From Myxococcota bacterium (GTDB lineage Bacteria > Myxococcota > Polyangia > GCA-2747355 > JAKLHH01), in NCBI GenBank assembly GCA_022710245.1, contig JAKLHH010000345.1, forward strand, positions 1 to 7,469: 7,469 bases of DNA. The letters run 5' to 3'. Positions 1-6,393 of this stretch are shown in pieces. Numbering within the stretch: position 1 is the stretch's first letter; each line of letters begins with the position of its first letter. The position numbers were made by a program, and so were the translations under genes. The notes below the pieces were generated by a model. It searched no databases and had not been told where the DNA came from. It saw only the letters and a list, made by a program, of their open reading frames with translations.

Positions 1-2382
1 GGGGCGTTCGAGGCGAAGGACGTCGACGCCGACGGCGCGCTGGAGCTGGTCCTCACCCGCGGCACCGCGGACGGCCTGCCCTCGCCCCTGCTGGTCCCGG
101 GCAGCAACCTCGACCGCGCCTTCACCGTCTTCGCCAGCGGCCTCACCCCGCAGAAGGTCGCCGCCGCCACCGGACAGAGCAACGAGCTGCGCTTCACCCA
201 GGGCGCGATCGTCGACATCGACCTGCCCTTCAACCTGAGGCCGGGGGCGCAGCCGCTGCGGGTGATCGAGACCCGGCCCGCCGGCGGCGCCACGGCCAGC
301 GCCCCCACCGAGGCGGTGGTGGTCTTCTCGCGCGAGGTGGACCCGAGCAGCATCGCGGGCAACCTCAAGCTCACCTTCCTCGCCAGCTCGGGCGAGAAGG
401 TGCTGCCGGGGACCTGGAGCCTCAGCAGCGAGCAGGTGGGCGGGCAATCCGGGGACAAGCGCTCGGTGGCGACCCTCGCGCTCTGCGAGCTGGTGAGCGG
501 CAGCTACCGCCTCGACGCGCTGACCGGCCTCAAGGACAGCGAGGGCGGCGCGTTCGACCAGGACATCCGCCCCGGCCCCGACGCCTTCAGCGCCACCTTC
601 ACCGTGGTCGGCGGCACCGGCGAGGGCCCCTGCGCCGAGCACCCGGCCGTGCTGCCGCGAGCGGATCAGCAGACGGCCATCGTCGCCACGCTATGGAAGC
701 AGGTCCCCAAGACCGGACCCGTCGTCTGCTGGACCGCCGCGACGCCGCTCGCCGCCTCGGACAAGGGGCTCTGGGATCGCGGCGGCTACTCGAGCTGCGA
801 CGGCAAGGGCGAGCCGACCTGCGGGAAGGGCTCCCGCCGGGTCGTCACCGCCTCCACGCTGATGCCGGACACCACCACGCTGGAGATCTTCTACGCCTGC
901 GTGCTGACCGGGCAGGTGAAGGCGAGCAAGCTGGTCGCCACGCTCTCCCTCGACCACACCGCGCTCGGGCAGCTCACCTGCCGCACCGCCGCCGACCCGG
1001 CCGCGGCCGCGGTCGGCTACTGGGACCTCGGCGGCTACGCGAGCTGCGCGGGGACCGGCACCGCCCTCTGCACCAACGGCTCGCAGCCGCTGATCACCGC
1101 CGCGATGACCACCTCGGACGGCGGCAGGAAGTACGCGGTCGCCTGCCTGCTCCACGACCAGCCCCGCGACGCCAGCGTGGTCGCCACCCTGCGCGGCCGC
1201 GTCTCGAACCTCGGGGCGCCGGAGTGCACGCTCGCCGGCGATCCTGGCAGCGGCACCTGGGACCTCGACCGCTACGGCACCTGCGACAGCAGCAAGGTCC
1301 CGCTCTGCCAGAACGGCGCGCGCAAGGTGGTCATCGGGATGTACAGCTACCCGCTCTACACCGTCTACCAGTGCGCCTGCGTGATGACCGAGGGGACCGC
1401 GCTGCCGCAGACGAGCCCGCTGGTCGCCACGCTCTCCGGCTCGGGCACCGCGACCAGCGGCGAGAAGTGCTCGACCGGCGGCGACAGCTGGGACCTGGGG
1501 AGCTTCCGCCGCTGCGAGACGACCGGCGTCCCCAGCTGCGACGCGGGCGCGCGCCCGGTCGTCGACGGGATCTCGCTCGACGCCGCCGGCAACACTGTGC
1601 GCGACCTGGGCTGCGTCTTCCCGGTGCTCCTCTCCGGCGCGGAGGCCGGCAGCTTCGCTGACGGTCGCACGCTGGTCGTCTTCGCCCACCAGGACGACGA
1701 CCTCCTCTGGATGCAGCCCTTCTGGCCCTACGCGAGCAAGCTCGTCCTCGCGGCGATGCCGAGCATCCCCCTCTACGACGCCGTCCTCACCGGGTACCCG
1801 GCCTACTACCGGCAGCGCTGGAGCCACCCGCTCGGCCAGGTCACCGAGGCCGAGTTCAGCGCCACCTACCTCGACCCGTGCAAGCGCGAGGCGAAGGTCA
1901 CCCTGGCCTCGATCAAGGCGGCGCTGGAGCCGCTGATCAAGGACGCCGGCGTCGCGCGCGTCGTCACCCACAACCCCTGGGGCGAGTACGGCCACGCCCA
2001 GCACCGGCTGGTCAGCGCCGCGGTCCGCGAGCTGGCGGTCACGCAGCAGAAGGACGTCTGGGCCATCTCGGTGCGCGCCTCGAAGACGGCCGGCGGGACC
2101 TACCAGGACACCGGCGACCTGGGCGGGCTGCAGACCGTCACCGCGCGCTACGACCGCAGCCTGCTCCGCGCGCTGAAGGCCGTCTACCAGAGCCTCGCCA
2201 TCGCCCACGCCGGCGGGTCGATGGACCTCTGGACCTGGCACGACGGCGAGGACGAGTACCCCACCGGCGAGCGCCAGTACGTCAAGCTCGTCTCGGGCGG
2301 CAAGGACCTCACCGTCGGCAACACCGCGATCCAGCAGCTCGTGAGCAGCGTGCCCGAGAGCGGGAGCTGCGCCTCACCCTGA
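1..2382 (+). CDS. PIG-L/LmbE-type deacetylase domain protein with Cys-rich repeats (5' end missing)
   Basis: The frame is open from base 1 to the TGA at 2380-2382, giving 793 visible residues; the true start lies upstream. A GTG at 262 is in frame but lies inside the Ig-like domain, so it is unlikely to be the start. In order: a beta-rich piece with an acidic D-x-D-x-D-G stretch (residues about 7-12); an SbsA/Big_5-type Ig-like region (about 85-205); four tandem Cys-rich repeats (about 227-540); and a PIG-L family domain (about 555-760). The last carries the motif A-H-Q-D-D-D (His563, Asp565, Asp566) and a later H-A-Q-H (His665, His668), matching the zinc ligand and catalytic positions of GlcNAc-PI and MshB-type de-N-acetylases, which hydrolyse N-acetyl groups on amino sugars. 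Many paired cysteines and the Ig-like region suggest export and disulfides. The substrate is unknown. It converges on the methyltransferase gene. The PIG-L call is firm; function and location are inference. Confidence 0.85.
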   Translation, partial: GAFEAKDVDADGALELVLTRGTADGLPSPLLVPGSNLDRAFTVFASGLTPQKVAAATGQSNELRFTQGAIVDIDLPFNLRPGAQPLRVIETRPAGGATASAPTEAVVVFSREVDPSSIAGNLKLTFLASSGEKVLPGTWSLSSEQVGGQSGDKRSVATLALCELVSGSYRLDALTGLKDSEGGAFDQDIRPGPDAFSATFTVVGGTGEGPCAEHPAVLPRADQQTAIVATLWKQVPKTGPVVCWTAATPLAASDKGLWDRGGYSSCDGKGEPTCGKGSRRVVTASTLMPDTTTLEIFYACVLTGQVKASKLVATLSLDHTALGQLTCRTAADPAAAAVGYWDLGGYASCAGTGTALCTNGSQPLITAAMTTSDGGRKYAVACLLHDQPRDASVVATLRGRVSNLGAPECTLAGDPGSGTWDLDRYGTCDSSKVPLCQNGARKVVIGMYSYPLYTVYQCACVMTEGTALPQTSPLVATLSGSGTATSGEKCSTGGDSWDLGSFRRCETTGVPSCDAGARPVVDGISLDAAGNTVRDLGCVFPVLLSGAEAGSFADGRTLVVFAHQDDDLLWMQPFWPYASKLVLAAMPSIPLYDAVLTGYPAYYRQRWSHPLGQVTEAEFSATYLDPCKREAKVTLASIKAALEPLIKDAGVARVVTHNPWGEYGHAQHRLVSAAVRELAVTQQKDVWAISVRASKTAGGTYQDTGDLGGLQTVTARYDRSLLRALKAVYQSLAIAHAGGSMDLWTWHDGEDEYPTGERQYVKLVSGGKDLTVGNTAIQQLVSSVPESGSCASP
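679..1620 (+). repeat. four tandem Cys-rich protein repeats of 81-84 residues
   Basis: Four copies begin at about bases 679, 931, 1177 and 1420, each opening with [ILV]-V-A-T-L. Each then has a cysteine, the signature W-D-x3-[YF]-x2-C, a fixed C-x7-C, a basic or polar [KRQP]-[VPL]-[VI] stretch, and a fourth cysteine near the end. Four conserved cysteines per unit suggest two disulfides per repeat, so an extracytoplasmic module. The copies differ at most other positions, so this is an old duplication under structural constraint rather than recent DNA amplification. I do not recognise a named family for the unit. A carbohydrate- or surface-binding role beside the deacetylase domain is only a guess. 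Confidence 0.85.
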
Positions 2383-2405
2383 CCCCGATCGGCCTCTAGC
2401 TGATT

Positions 2406-2453
2406 TGGTCGCGGCAGCTTCGCCCGACCGCCCGACCTGGGCGGCGCCGCGAC
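2406..2453. repeat. palindromic intergenic element, copy 1
   Basis: An 8-base perfect inverted repeat (GTCGCGGC at 2408-2415, GCCGCGAC at 2446-2453) encloses a second stem (2420-2425 with 2439-2444, including one T-G pair) and an 11-13 base loop. It sits exactly between two convergent genes and abuts the minus-strand stop codon at 2454. Bases 2406-2450 match 6245-6289 at 39 of 45 positions. It may act as a bidirectional transcription barrier, but neither side has a clear T-run, so a plain intrinsic terminator is not well supported. A REP-like dispersed element fits the data better. Confidence 0.75.
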
Positions 2454-3596
2454 TCAGGCCTCGGCGGCGGCGAGGGCGGGCCGCTCGGCCCAGAGCAGGA
2501 AGTTGCCGCGGTGGAGCCAGGAGCTCGCCTGCTCCAGGCGGCAGCGCAGGCCGAGGCCCTCCAGCTCCGCGGCGAGCTCGCCTGCGGTGCGGAAGGAGAG
2601 CCCTGGCCCCTTGTTCCAGCCGAGGCGCACGGCGAGCCCCTCGATGGCTCGGGTGAGCAGCGAGGGCGCGCGGCGATCGGTCTCGCGGATGACCAGCCGG
2701 CCGCCGGGCCGCAGCGCCGCCGCGGCCCGCTCGAGGAGCGTGTGCTGCTCGACGAGCGGGTAATAGTGGAGGAGATCGACGAGGAGGATGGCGTCGGTGG
2801 GCGGCAGCGGGTGCGCCCGCGCGTCGGCCTCGATCAGCTCGACGCTGCCCAGGCCGGCGCACGCCCCGCGCGCGCTGGCGACCTTCTTGCCGTCCCACTC
2901 CACGCCGAGGACCCGCGCTGCCTGGCCGCGTGTCGCGAGGAGCACCGGCAGGAGCGCGAGCCCGGTGCCGAGGTCGACCACCGTCTCCGCCAGACCCAGC
3001 CCCTCGCAGACCTGACGGTAGACCGGATCCATGCGCAGCTTCGAGGCGAGGTAGCCGCGGTGCCCGCGTGAGGCGCCCGCGTAGCGCGCGAGCGCGGCGC
3101 GGCCGGCCTCGCGCCAGGCGGCCTCGCGGGCCGCGGCCTCGGGGGAGGCGGCGCAGCGGCGGCGCCAGCGGATGACGAGCCCGGTCAGCAGCCCGACCGG
3201 CAGCCCGAGCGCGACGCCGACGAGGAGACCGCCGAGGAGCCAGGAGAGGAAGAAGGTGCGGACCAGGCCCGGGAGCCGGGTCAGCGCGAAGTCCGCCGCG
3301 CCGAGGTGGAGCCAGGCGCCGGAGAGGAGGCGCGCGCCGACCTGCACGCTGGCGAAGCCGAGCAGCGGCGCCAGCGGCGGGATGGAGATCTGCGAGCCAA
3401 GGAAGACGGCGACCTTGTTCAGGCGCAGCAGCAGGGCGAGGCCGAGCCCGAGGGGCAGGTGCAGGCCGAAGAAGGGCGAGCAGCCGATCACCACCCCGAG
3501 GCCGACGGCGAGCCCGAGGCGCGCCGGGCTCGCGTGCTCGCGCCAGAGGCGGCGCGCGAGGTGGCGGAGGCTGCGCTTGGGGTCGCGGGGGGCCAT
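2454..3596 (-). CDS. DUF2062 membrane domain fused to SAM-dependent methyltransferase
   Basis: 380 residues from ATG at 3594-3596 to TGA at 2454-2456. Residues about 10-145 form a DUF2062-type domain: a basic amphipathic start, hydrophobic segments at about 27-57, 62-91 and 115-142, the G-C-S-P-F-F-G-L-H patch at 38-46 and R-L-N-K at 58-61. A basic R-W-R-R-R follows at 143-147, as expected at a cytoplasmic membrane edge. Residues about 180-370 are a class I methyltransferase: motif I V-V-D-L-G-T-G (206-212), an acidic ribose-binding position E233 in G-V-E-W-D, A-D at 257-258, D-L-L-H-Y-Y (274-279), and the L-R-P-G-G-R strand. The D-L-L-H-Y form resembles methyltransferases found in aryl polyene and lipid gene sets, so a membrane-held small-molecule or lipid methylase is plausible; the substrate is unknown. 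No Shine-Dalgarno sequence precedes the ATG. It is divergent from the helicase gene. Confidence 0.85.
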   Translation of the reverse strand: MAPRDPKRSLRHLARRLWREHASPARLGLAVGLGVVIGCSPFFGLHLPLGLGLALLLRLNKVAVFLGSQISIPPLAPLLGFASVQVGARLLSGAWLHLGAADFALTRLPGLVRTFFLSWLLGGLLVGVALGLPVGLLTGLVIRWRRRCAASPEAAAREAAWREAGRAALARYAGASRGHRGYLASKLRMDPVYRQVCEGLGLAETVVDLGTGLALLPVLLATRGQAARVLGVEWDGKKVASARGACAGLGSVELIEADARAHPLPPTDAILLVDLLHYYPLVEQHTLLERAAAALRPGGRLVIRETDRRAPSLLTRAIEGLAVRLGWNKGPGLSFRTAGELAAELEGLGLRCRLEQASSWLHRGNFLLWAERPALAAAEA

Positions 3597-3605
3597 CGCG
3601 GCGCG

Positions 3606-3634
3606 AGTCTAATCGACGGGGTGCGCCTCGCGCC
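3606..3634 (-). promoter_or_regulatory. putative promoter of the DUF2062-methyltransferase gene
   Basis: Read on the minus strand, TAGACT (plus 3606-3611) matches the -10 consensus at 4 of 6 positions and lies 9 bases before the ATG. A weak CTGGCG (plus 3629-3634; 3 of 6) sits 17 bases further up. Transcription would begin within a few bases of the start codon. The -35 is poor, so confidence rests on the -10 and its position. Confidence 0.35.
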
Positions 3635-3664
3635 AGGGGCGCGCGGGGACGGACGACTTACCCC

Positions 3665-3693
3665 TTGCCCCTGCCACGCCGAGGGGCTATAGC
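3665..3693 (+). promoter_or_regulatory. putative leaderless promoter of the helicase gene
   Basis: TTGCCC (3665-3670) and TATAGC (3688-3693) each match the sigma-70-type consensus at 4 of 6 positions and are separated by exactly 17 bases. The -10 ends 8 bases before the GTG at 3702, so the start site would fall on or next to the start codon. No purine-rich ribosome binding site is present at a useful distance. Confidence 0.45.
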
Positions 3694-3699
3694 GCCCCT
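3682..3699. promoter_or_regulatory. inverted repeat centred on the helicase -10 element
   Basis: AGGGGC (3682-3687) and GCCCCT (3694-3699) are perfect 6-base inverted copies whose 6-base spacer is exactly the TATAGC -10 candidate. The symmetry could be an operator for a dimeric repressor. If transcripts begin further upstream, it would instead be a hairpin 2 bases before the GTG start. Chance occurrence in GC-rich DNA cannot be excluded. Confidence 0.4.
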
Positions 3700-3701
3700 T
3701 C

Positions 3702-6218
3702 GTGGACTTCGAACGCGAGCTCAACCCACGGCAGCTCGAGGCTGTCCTGCAGACGAGCGGCCCGCTGCTGGTCCTCGCCGGCGCCGGCAGCGGGAAGACC
3801 CGCGTCATCACCTACCGCATCGCCAACCTGATCCAGTCCGGCGTCCCCGCGCACGGCATCCTGGCGGTCACCTTCACCAACAAGGCCGCCGGCGAGATGC
3901 GCGAGCGCGCCGAGAAGCTCCTCGGCGGCAGCGCCGCCGGGCTCTGGATCGGCACCTTCCACTCCATCTGCGCGCGCCTCCTGCGCATGCACGGGCAGCC
4001 GGTCGGGCTCTCGCGCAACTTCACCATCTACGACGACGACGACCAGCTCGCGCTGCTCAAGCGCATCCTCACCGACCTCGGCGTCCCCGAGCGGCTCTTC
4101 GCCCCGCGCGAGATCCTCTGGCGCATCGACCGGGCGAAGAACGAGGGCATCCGCCCGGAGAGCTACCAGGGCGAGGACTACTTCACCGACCTCGTCGCCA
4201 AGGTCTACCCGGAGTTCGAGCGGCGCCTGCTCGCCGCCGACGCGGTGGACTTCGGCAACCTGCTGCTGAAGGCGGTCGAGCTCCTGCGCGTCGACACCCA
4301 GCTCGCCGAGCGGCTCTCGCGGCGCTTCGAGCAGGTCCTCGTCGACGAGTTCCAGGACACCAACGCGGTCCAGTACGAGCTGGTGCGCCTGCTCAGCGCC
4401 CAGCACGGGAACCTCTGCGTGGTCGGCGACGACGATCAGTCGATCTACGGCTGGCGCGGCGCCGACATCCGCAACATCCTCGGCTTCGAGAAGGACCACC
4501 CCAGCGCGACGGTGGTCAAGCTCGAGCAGAACTATCGCTCGACCCAGGTCATCCTCGACGCGGCGGGCGCGGTCATCTCGCACAACGCGGGCCGCAAGCC
4601 GAAGACGCTGTGGACCGACCAGAAGGGCGGCGAGCCGATCACGCTCTACGAGTGCGAGGACGAGCGCGCCGAGGCGAGCCTGGTGCTGACCAAGATGCTG
4701 CAGCTCCGCACCCAGGGGCGCAGCTTCGGTCAGTTCGCCGTCTTCTACCGCACCCACGCGCAGTCGCGCGTGCTCGAGGACGCGCTCCGCTCGGCGCGGC
4801 CGCCGGTCCCCTACTCGGTGGTCGGTGGCATCCGCTTCTACGACCGCGCCGAGATCAAGGACCTGATCGCCTACCTGAAGGTGCTGGTCAACCCGGCCGA
4901 CGAGGTGGCGCTGCTCCGCATCATCAATGTCCCCACGCGCGGCATCGGCGAGAGCACCATCGAGCGCTGCGCGGCGCGGGCGCGGCGGGAGGGGATCTCG
5001 CTCCTCGAGGCGGTGCGCCGCTCGTCCCAGAGTCCCGCGGGCTCATCCCGGAGCCTCCCGCAGGGAGGCGAGGACCAGGACTCGGACGACGACGAGCTCC
5101 GCTCCGGGCCGCGGCGCAAGCTCGCCTCCTTCGTCGAGCTCTACGACGAGCTCGCCGCCGAGGCGCCCAAGGTGCCGCCCTCGCGCCTGGCCGAGGTGGT
5201 GCTCGAGCGGAGCGGCTACCTCGAGCGCCTGGCGATCGACGGCTCCAGCGAGGCGCAGAGCCGGATCGACAACCTCGGCGCCATGGTCTCCTCGCTCCAC
5301 GACTACGAGCGCGAGGCCCACGAGCCGACCCTCGCCGGCTTCCTCGAGCAGGTCGCGCTCGCCTCCAGCGTGGACGCCTACGCCGAGAGCGAGGGGCGGG
5401 TCACGCTGATGACCGTACACAGCGCCAAGGGCCTCGAGTTCCCCGTCGTCTTCATCGTCGGGCTGGAGCAGGGCATCTTCCCGCACAGCCGCTCGCTCGG
5501 CGACCTCGACCAGATGGAGGAGGAGCGCCGCCTCGCCTACGTGGCCATCACCCGCGCCCGCGAGCTCCTCTTCCTCAGCCACGCGCGCGAGCGCGGCGTC
5601 TTCGGGCAGGTGCAGCAGAACGAGCCCTCCGACTTCCTGCGCCACATCCCGGAGCACCTCCTCGCCGCGCCGGCGCAGCGCTTCCGCTCGGTGCACGCGG
5701 CGATGGCGCCGCGGCAGACCGGGCCGATGCGCCCCACCTCGCGCACCGGCCCCGCTGCCTCATCCCGGAGGGGCCCGCAGGGACGCGAGGACCGGGGCCC
5801 GCACCGACCGGTCCGCCCCTCGACCGGCCCGCAGCCGACGGTGGCTCGGCCCGCCGCGCCGCGCCCCGCTCCTCGCAGCGAGGGCAGCGGCCGCCAGGAG
5901 CGCCTGCCCTGGGAGCAGGAGGCGCCGGCGAGCCTGCGCGCCGCCTGGAGCGAGGCGCCCCGCCAGGAGCGCGCGTCCGACGAGGTCTGGGTCGACCGCA
6001 GCTTCGATCAGAGCTCCGGCGACTTCGACCAGAGCGCGCCCGACGAGGACGCGGGCGGCGGGGGCAGCTTCCGCGTGGGCCAGCGCGTGCAGCACCCGAA
6101 GTTCGGCGTCGGCACCATCCGCGTCATCACCGGCGCGCCGCCGAACCAGAACCTCACCATCTACTTCCAGCAGCTCGGGGCGCGGACCATCCGCGCGCAG
6201 TTCGTGCAGCCCGCCTGA
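3702..6218 (+). CDS. pcrA: UvrD/PcrA-type superfamily 1A DNA helicase
   Basis: 838 residues from GTG 3702 to TGA 6216-6218; the start places L-N-P-R-Q (Q-motif region) at residues 7-11, as in PcrA. Superfamily 1A motifs are complete: Walker A A-G-A-G-S-G-K-T (26-33), Ia T-F-T-N-K-A-A near 58, II D-E-F-Q-D-T (215-220), III G-D-D-D-Q-S-I-Y-G-W-R-G (242-253), IV Q-N-Y-R-S-T (276-281), V T-V-H-S-A-K-G-L-E-F (571-580) and VI E-R-R-L-A-Y-V-A-I-T-R-A-R (608-620). The family unwinds DNA 3' to 5' using ATP in excision and mismatch repair, and removes RecA filaments. The C-terminus (about 790-836) is the Tudor-like domain that in PcrA/UvrD contacts RNA polymerase. It exceeds the roughly 720-residue PcrA length because of an approximately 20-residue insert near 445-465 and a long Pro/Arg/Ser-rich linker at about 665-788. 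Both extras contain copies of one palindromic DNA element. The ATPase appears intact. Confidence 0.96.
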   Translation: MDFERELNPRQLEAVLQTSGPLLVLAGAGSGKTRVITYRIANLIQSGVPAHGILAVTFTNKAAGEMRERAEKLLGGSAAGLWIGTFHSICARLLRMHGQPVGLSRNFTIYDDDDQLALLKRILTDLGVPERLFAPREILWRIDRAKNEGIRPESYQGEDYFTDLVAKVYPEFERRLLAADAVDFGNLLLKAVELLRVDTQLAERLSRRFEQVLVDEFQDTNAVQYELVRLLSAQHGNLCVVGDDDQSIYGWRGADIRNILGFEKDHPSATVVKLEQNYRSTQVILDAAGAVISHNAGRKPKTLWTDQKGGEPITLYECEDERAEASLVLTKMLQLRTQGRSFGQFAVFYRTHAQSRVLEDALRSARPPVPYSVVGGIRFYDRAEIKDLIAYLKVLVNPADEVALLRIINVPTRGIGESTIERCAARARREGISLLEAVRRSSQSPAGSSRSLPQGGEDQDSDDDELRSGPRRKLASFVELYDELAAEAPKVPPSRLAEVVLERSGYLERLAIDGSSEAQSRIDNLGAMVSSLHDYEREAHEPTLAGFLEQVALASSVDAYAESEGRVTLMTVHSAKGLEFPVVFIVGLEQGIFPHSRSLGDLDQMEEERRLAYVAITRARELLFLSHARERGVFGQVQQNEPSDFLRHIPEHLLAAPAQRFRSVHAAMAPRQTGPMRPTSRTGPAASSRRGPQGREDRGPHRPVRPSTGPQPTVARPAAPRPAPRSEGSGRQERLPWEQEAPASLRAAWSEAPRQERASDEVWVDRSFDQSSGDFDQSAPDEDAGGGGSFRVGQRVQHPKFGVGTIRVITGAPPNQNLTIYFQQLGARTIRAQFVQPA
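5031..5084 (+). repeat. in-gene palindromic element, copy A
   Basis: This 54-base segment lies inside the helicase gene and matches 5748-5801 at 43 of 54 positions, without gaps. Its ends pair (AGTCC 5031-5035 with GGACT 5078-5082). A central hairpin has seven perfect pairs (5053-5059 with 5063-5069) around a GCA loop. It encodes about 18 residues (S-P-A-G-S-S-R-S-L-P-Q-G-G-E-D-Q-D-S), close to the extra length this protein has relative to PcrA at the same place, in the 2B region between E-A-V-R-R and K-L-A-S-F. It looks like an in-frame insertion in a surface loop. Confidence 0.75.
5748..5801 (+). repeat. in-gene palindromic element, copy B
   Basis: Second copy, 717 bases (239 codons) after copy A, in the same orientation and reading frame. 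It lies in the disordered linker before the Tudor-like domain and encodes G-P-A-A-S-S-R-R-G-P-Q-G-R-E-D-R-G-P. The terminal stem is GGCCCC (5748-5753) with GGGGCC (5794-5799). The central hairpin keeps five of seven pairs around the same GCA loop. Three base pairs differ from copy A by compensatory double changes. Confidence 0.75.
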
Positions 6219-6231
6219 GCTTTGCGTCGCG

Positions 6232-6298
6232 GCCGCTCCTGTTCTGGTCGCGGCAGCTCTGCGCGACTGCCCGGCCTGCGCGGCGCCGCTCCTGTTCT
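6232..6298 (+). repeat. 14-base direct repeats flanking palindromic element copy 2
   Basis: GCCGCTCCTGTTCT occurs at 6232-6245 and again at 6285-6298, 53 bases apart, bracketing the palindromic element. The first copy starts only 14 bases after the helicase stop codon. It may be what remains of an earlier tandem unit, or a trace of insertion. A GTCGCGGC element end also occurs at 6226-6233, just before the first copy. Confidence 0.8.
6245..6289. repeat. palindromic intergenic element, copy 2 (possible helicase-gene terminator)
   Basis: It matches 2406-2450 at 39 of 45 positions. The outer stem is shorter (GCGGC 6250-6254 with GCCGC 6285-6289). The inner stem (6259-6264 with 6278-6283) is fully kept through paired changes. 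Downstream lies a pyrimidine tract with several Ts (6290-6301), so this copy could end transcription of the helicase gene, though the tract is interrupted. Confidence 0.7.
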
Positions 6299-6380
6299 CT
6301 TCACACCTGAGGCGAAGGTGCGACACTCGCCGCGCGCCGCCCACGTGACCCCGCTGCTTTTCGCGCGGCACACCGCTTGC

Positions 6381-6386
6381 TAACCT
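6381..6386 (+). promoter_or_regulatory. putative -10 element of the lipoprotein gene
   Basis: TAACCT keeps the T, A and final T most conserved in -10 elements and ends 7 bases before the ATG at 6394, implying a leaderless transcript. The position 17 bases upstream (TTTTCG, 6358-6363) is a poor -35. No Shine-Dalgarno sequence is seen. The rest of 6299-6393 shows nothing further. Confidence 0.35.
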
Positions 6387-6393
6387 CGCGGGC

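Noticed and set aside
262..264. GTG as start of the first gene
   Set aside because: The frame is open to base 1 with sensible protein sequence, and this codon lies at the edge of the Ig-like domain.
691..2241. A 516-residue minus-strand open frame across the PIG-L gene
   Set aside because: Its composition is Gly/Ala/Arg/Val-rich with no domain, and it mirrors the coding frame of a well-supported plus-strand gene.
2408..2453. Classic intrinsic terminator for the convergent genes
   Set aside because: The hairpin is strong, but no T-run follows it in either direction. It is kept as a repeat with possible barrier function only.
2405..2656. Small plus-strand open frame across the convergent gap
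   Set aside because: It runs through the palindromic repeat into the antisense of the methyltransferase and is Arg/Ala-rich; no sign of coding.
5031..5801. CRISPR or other interspersed array
   Set aside because: Only two copies 717 bases apart, separated by conserved helicase coding sequence.
3665..6310. An 881-residue open frame overlapping the whole helicase gene on the same strand
   Set aside because: It is the +1-shifted shadow of the helicase: Arg/Pro/Ala-rich, without recognisable motifs, and open only because stop codons are rare at this GC content.
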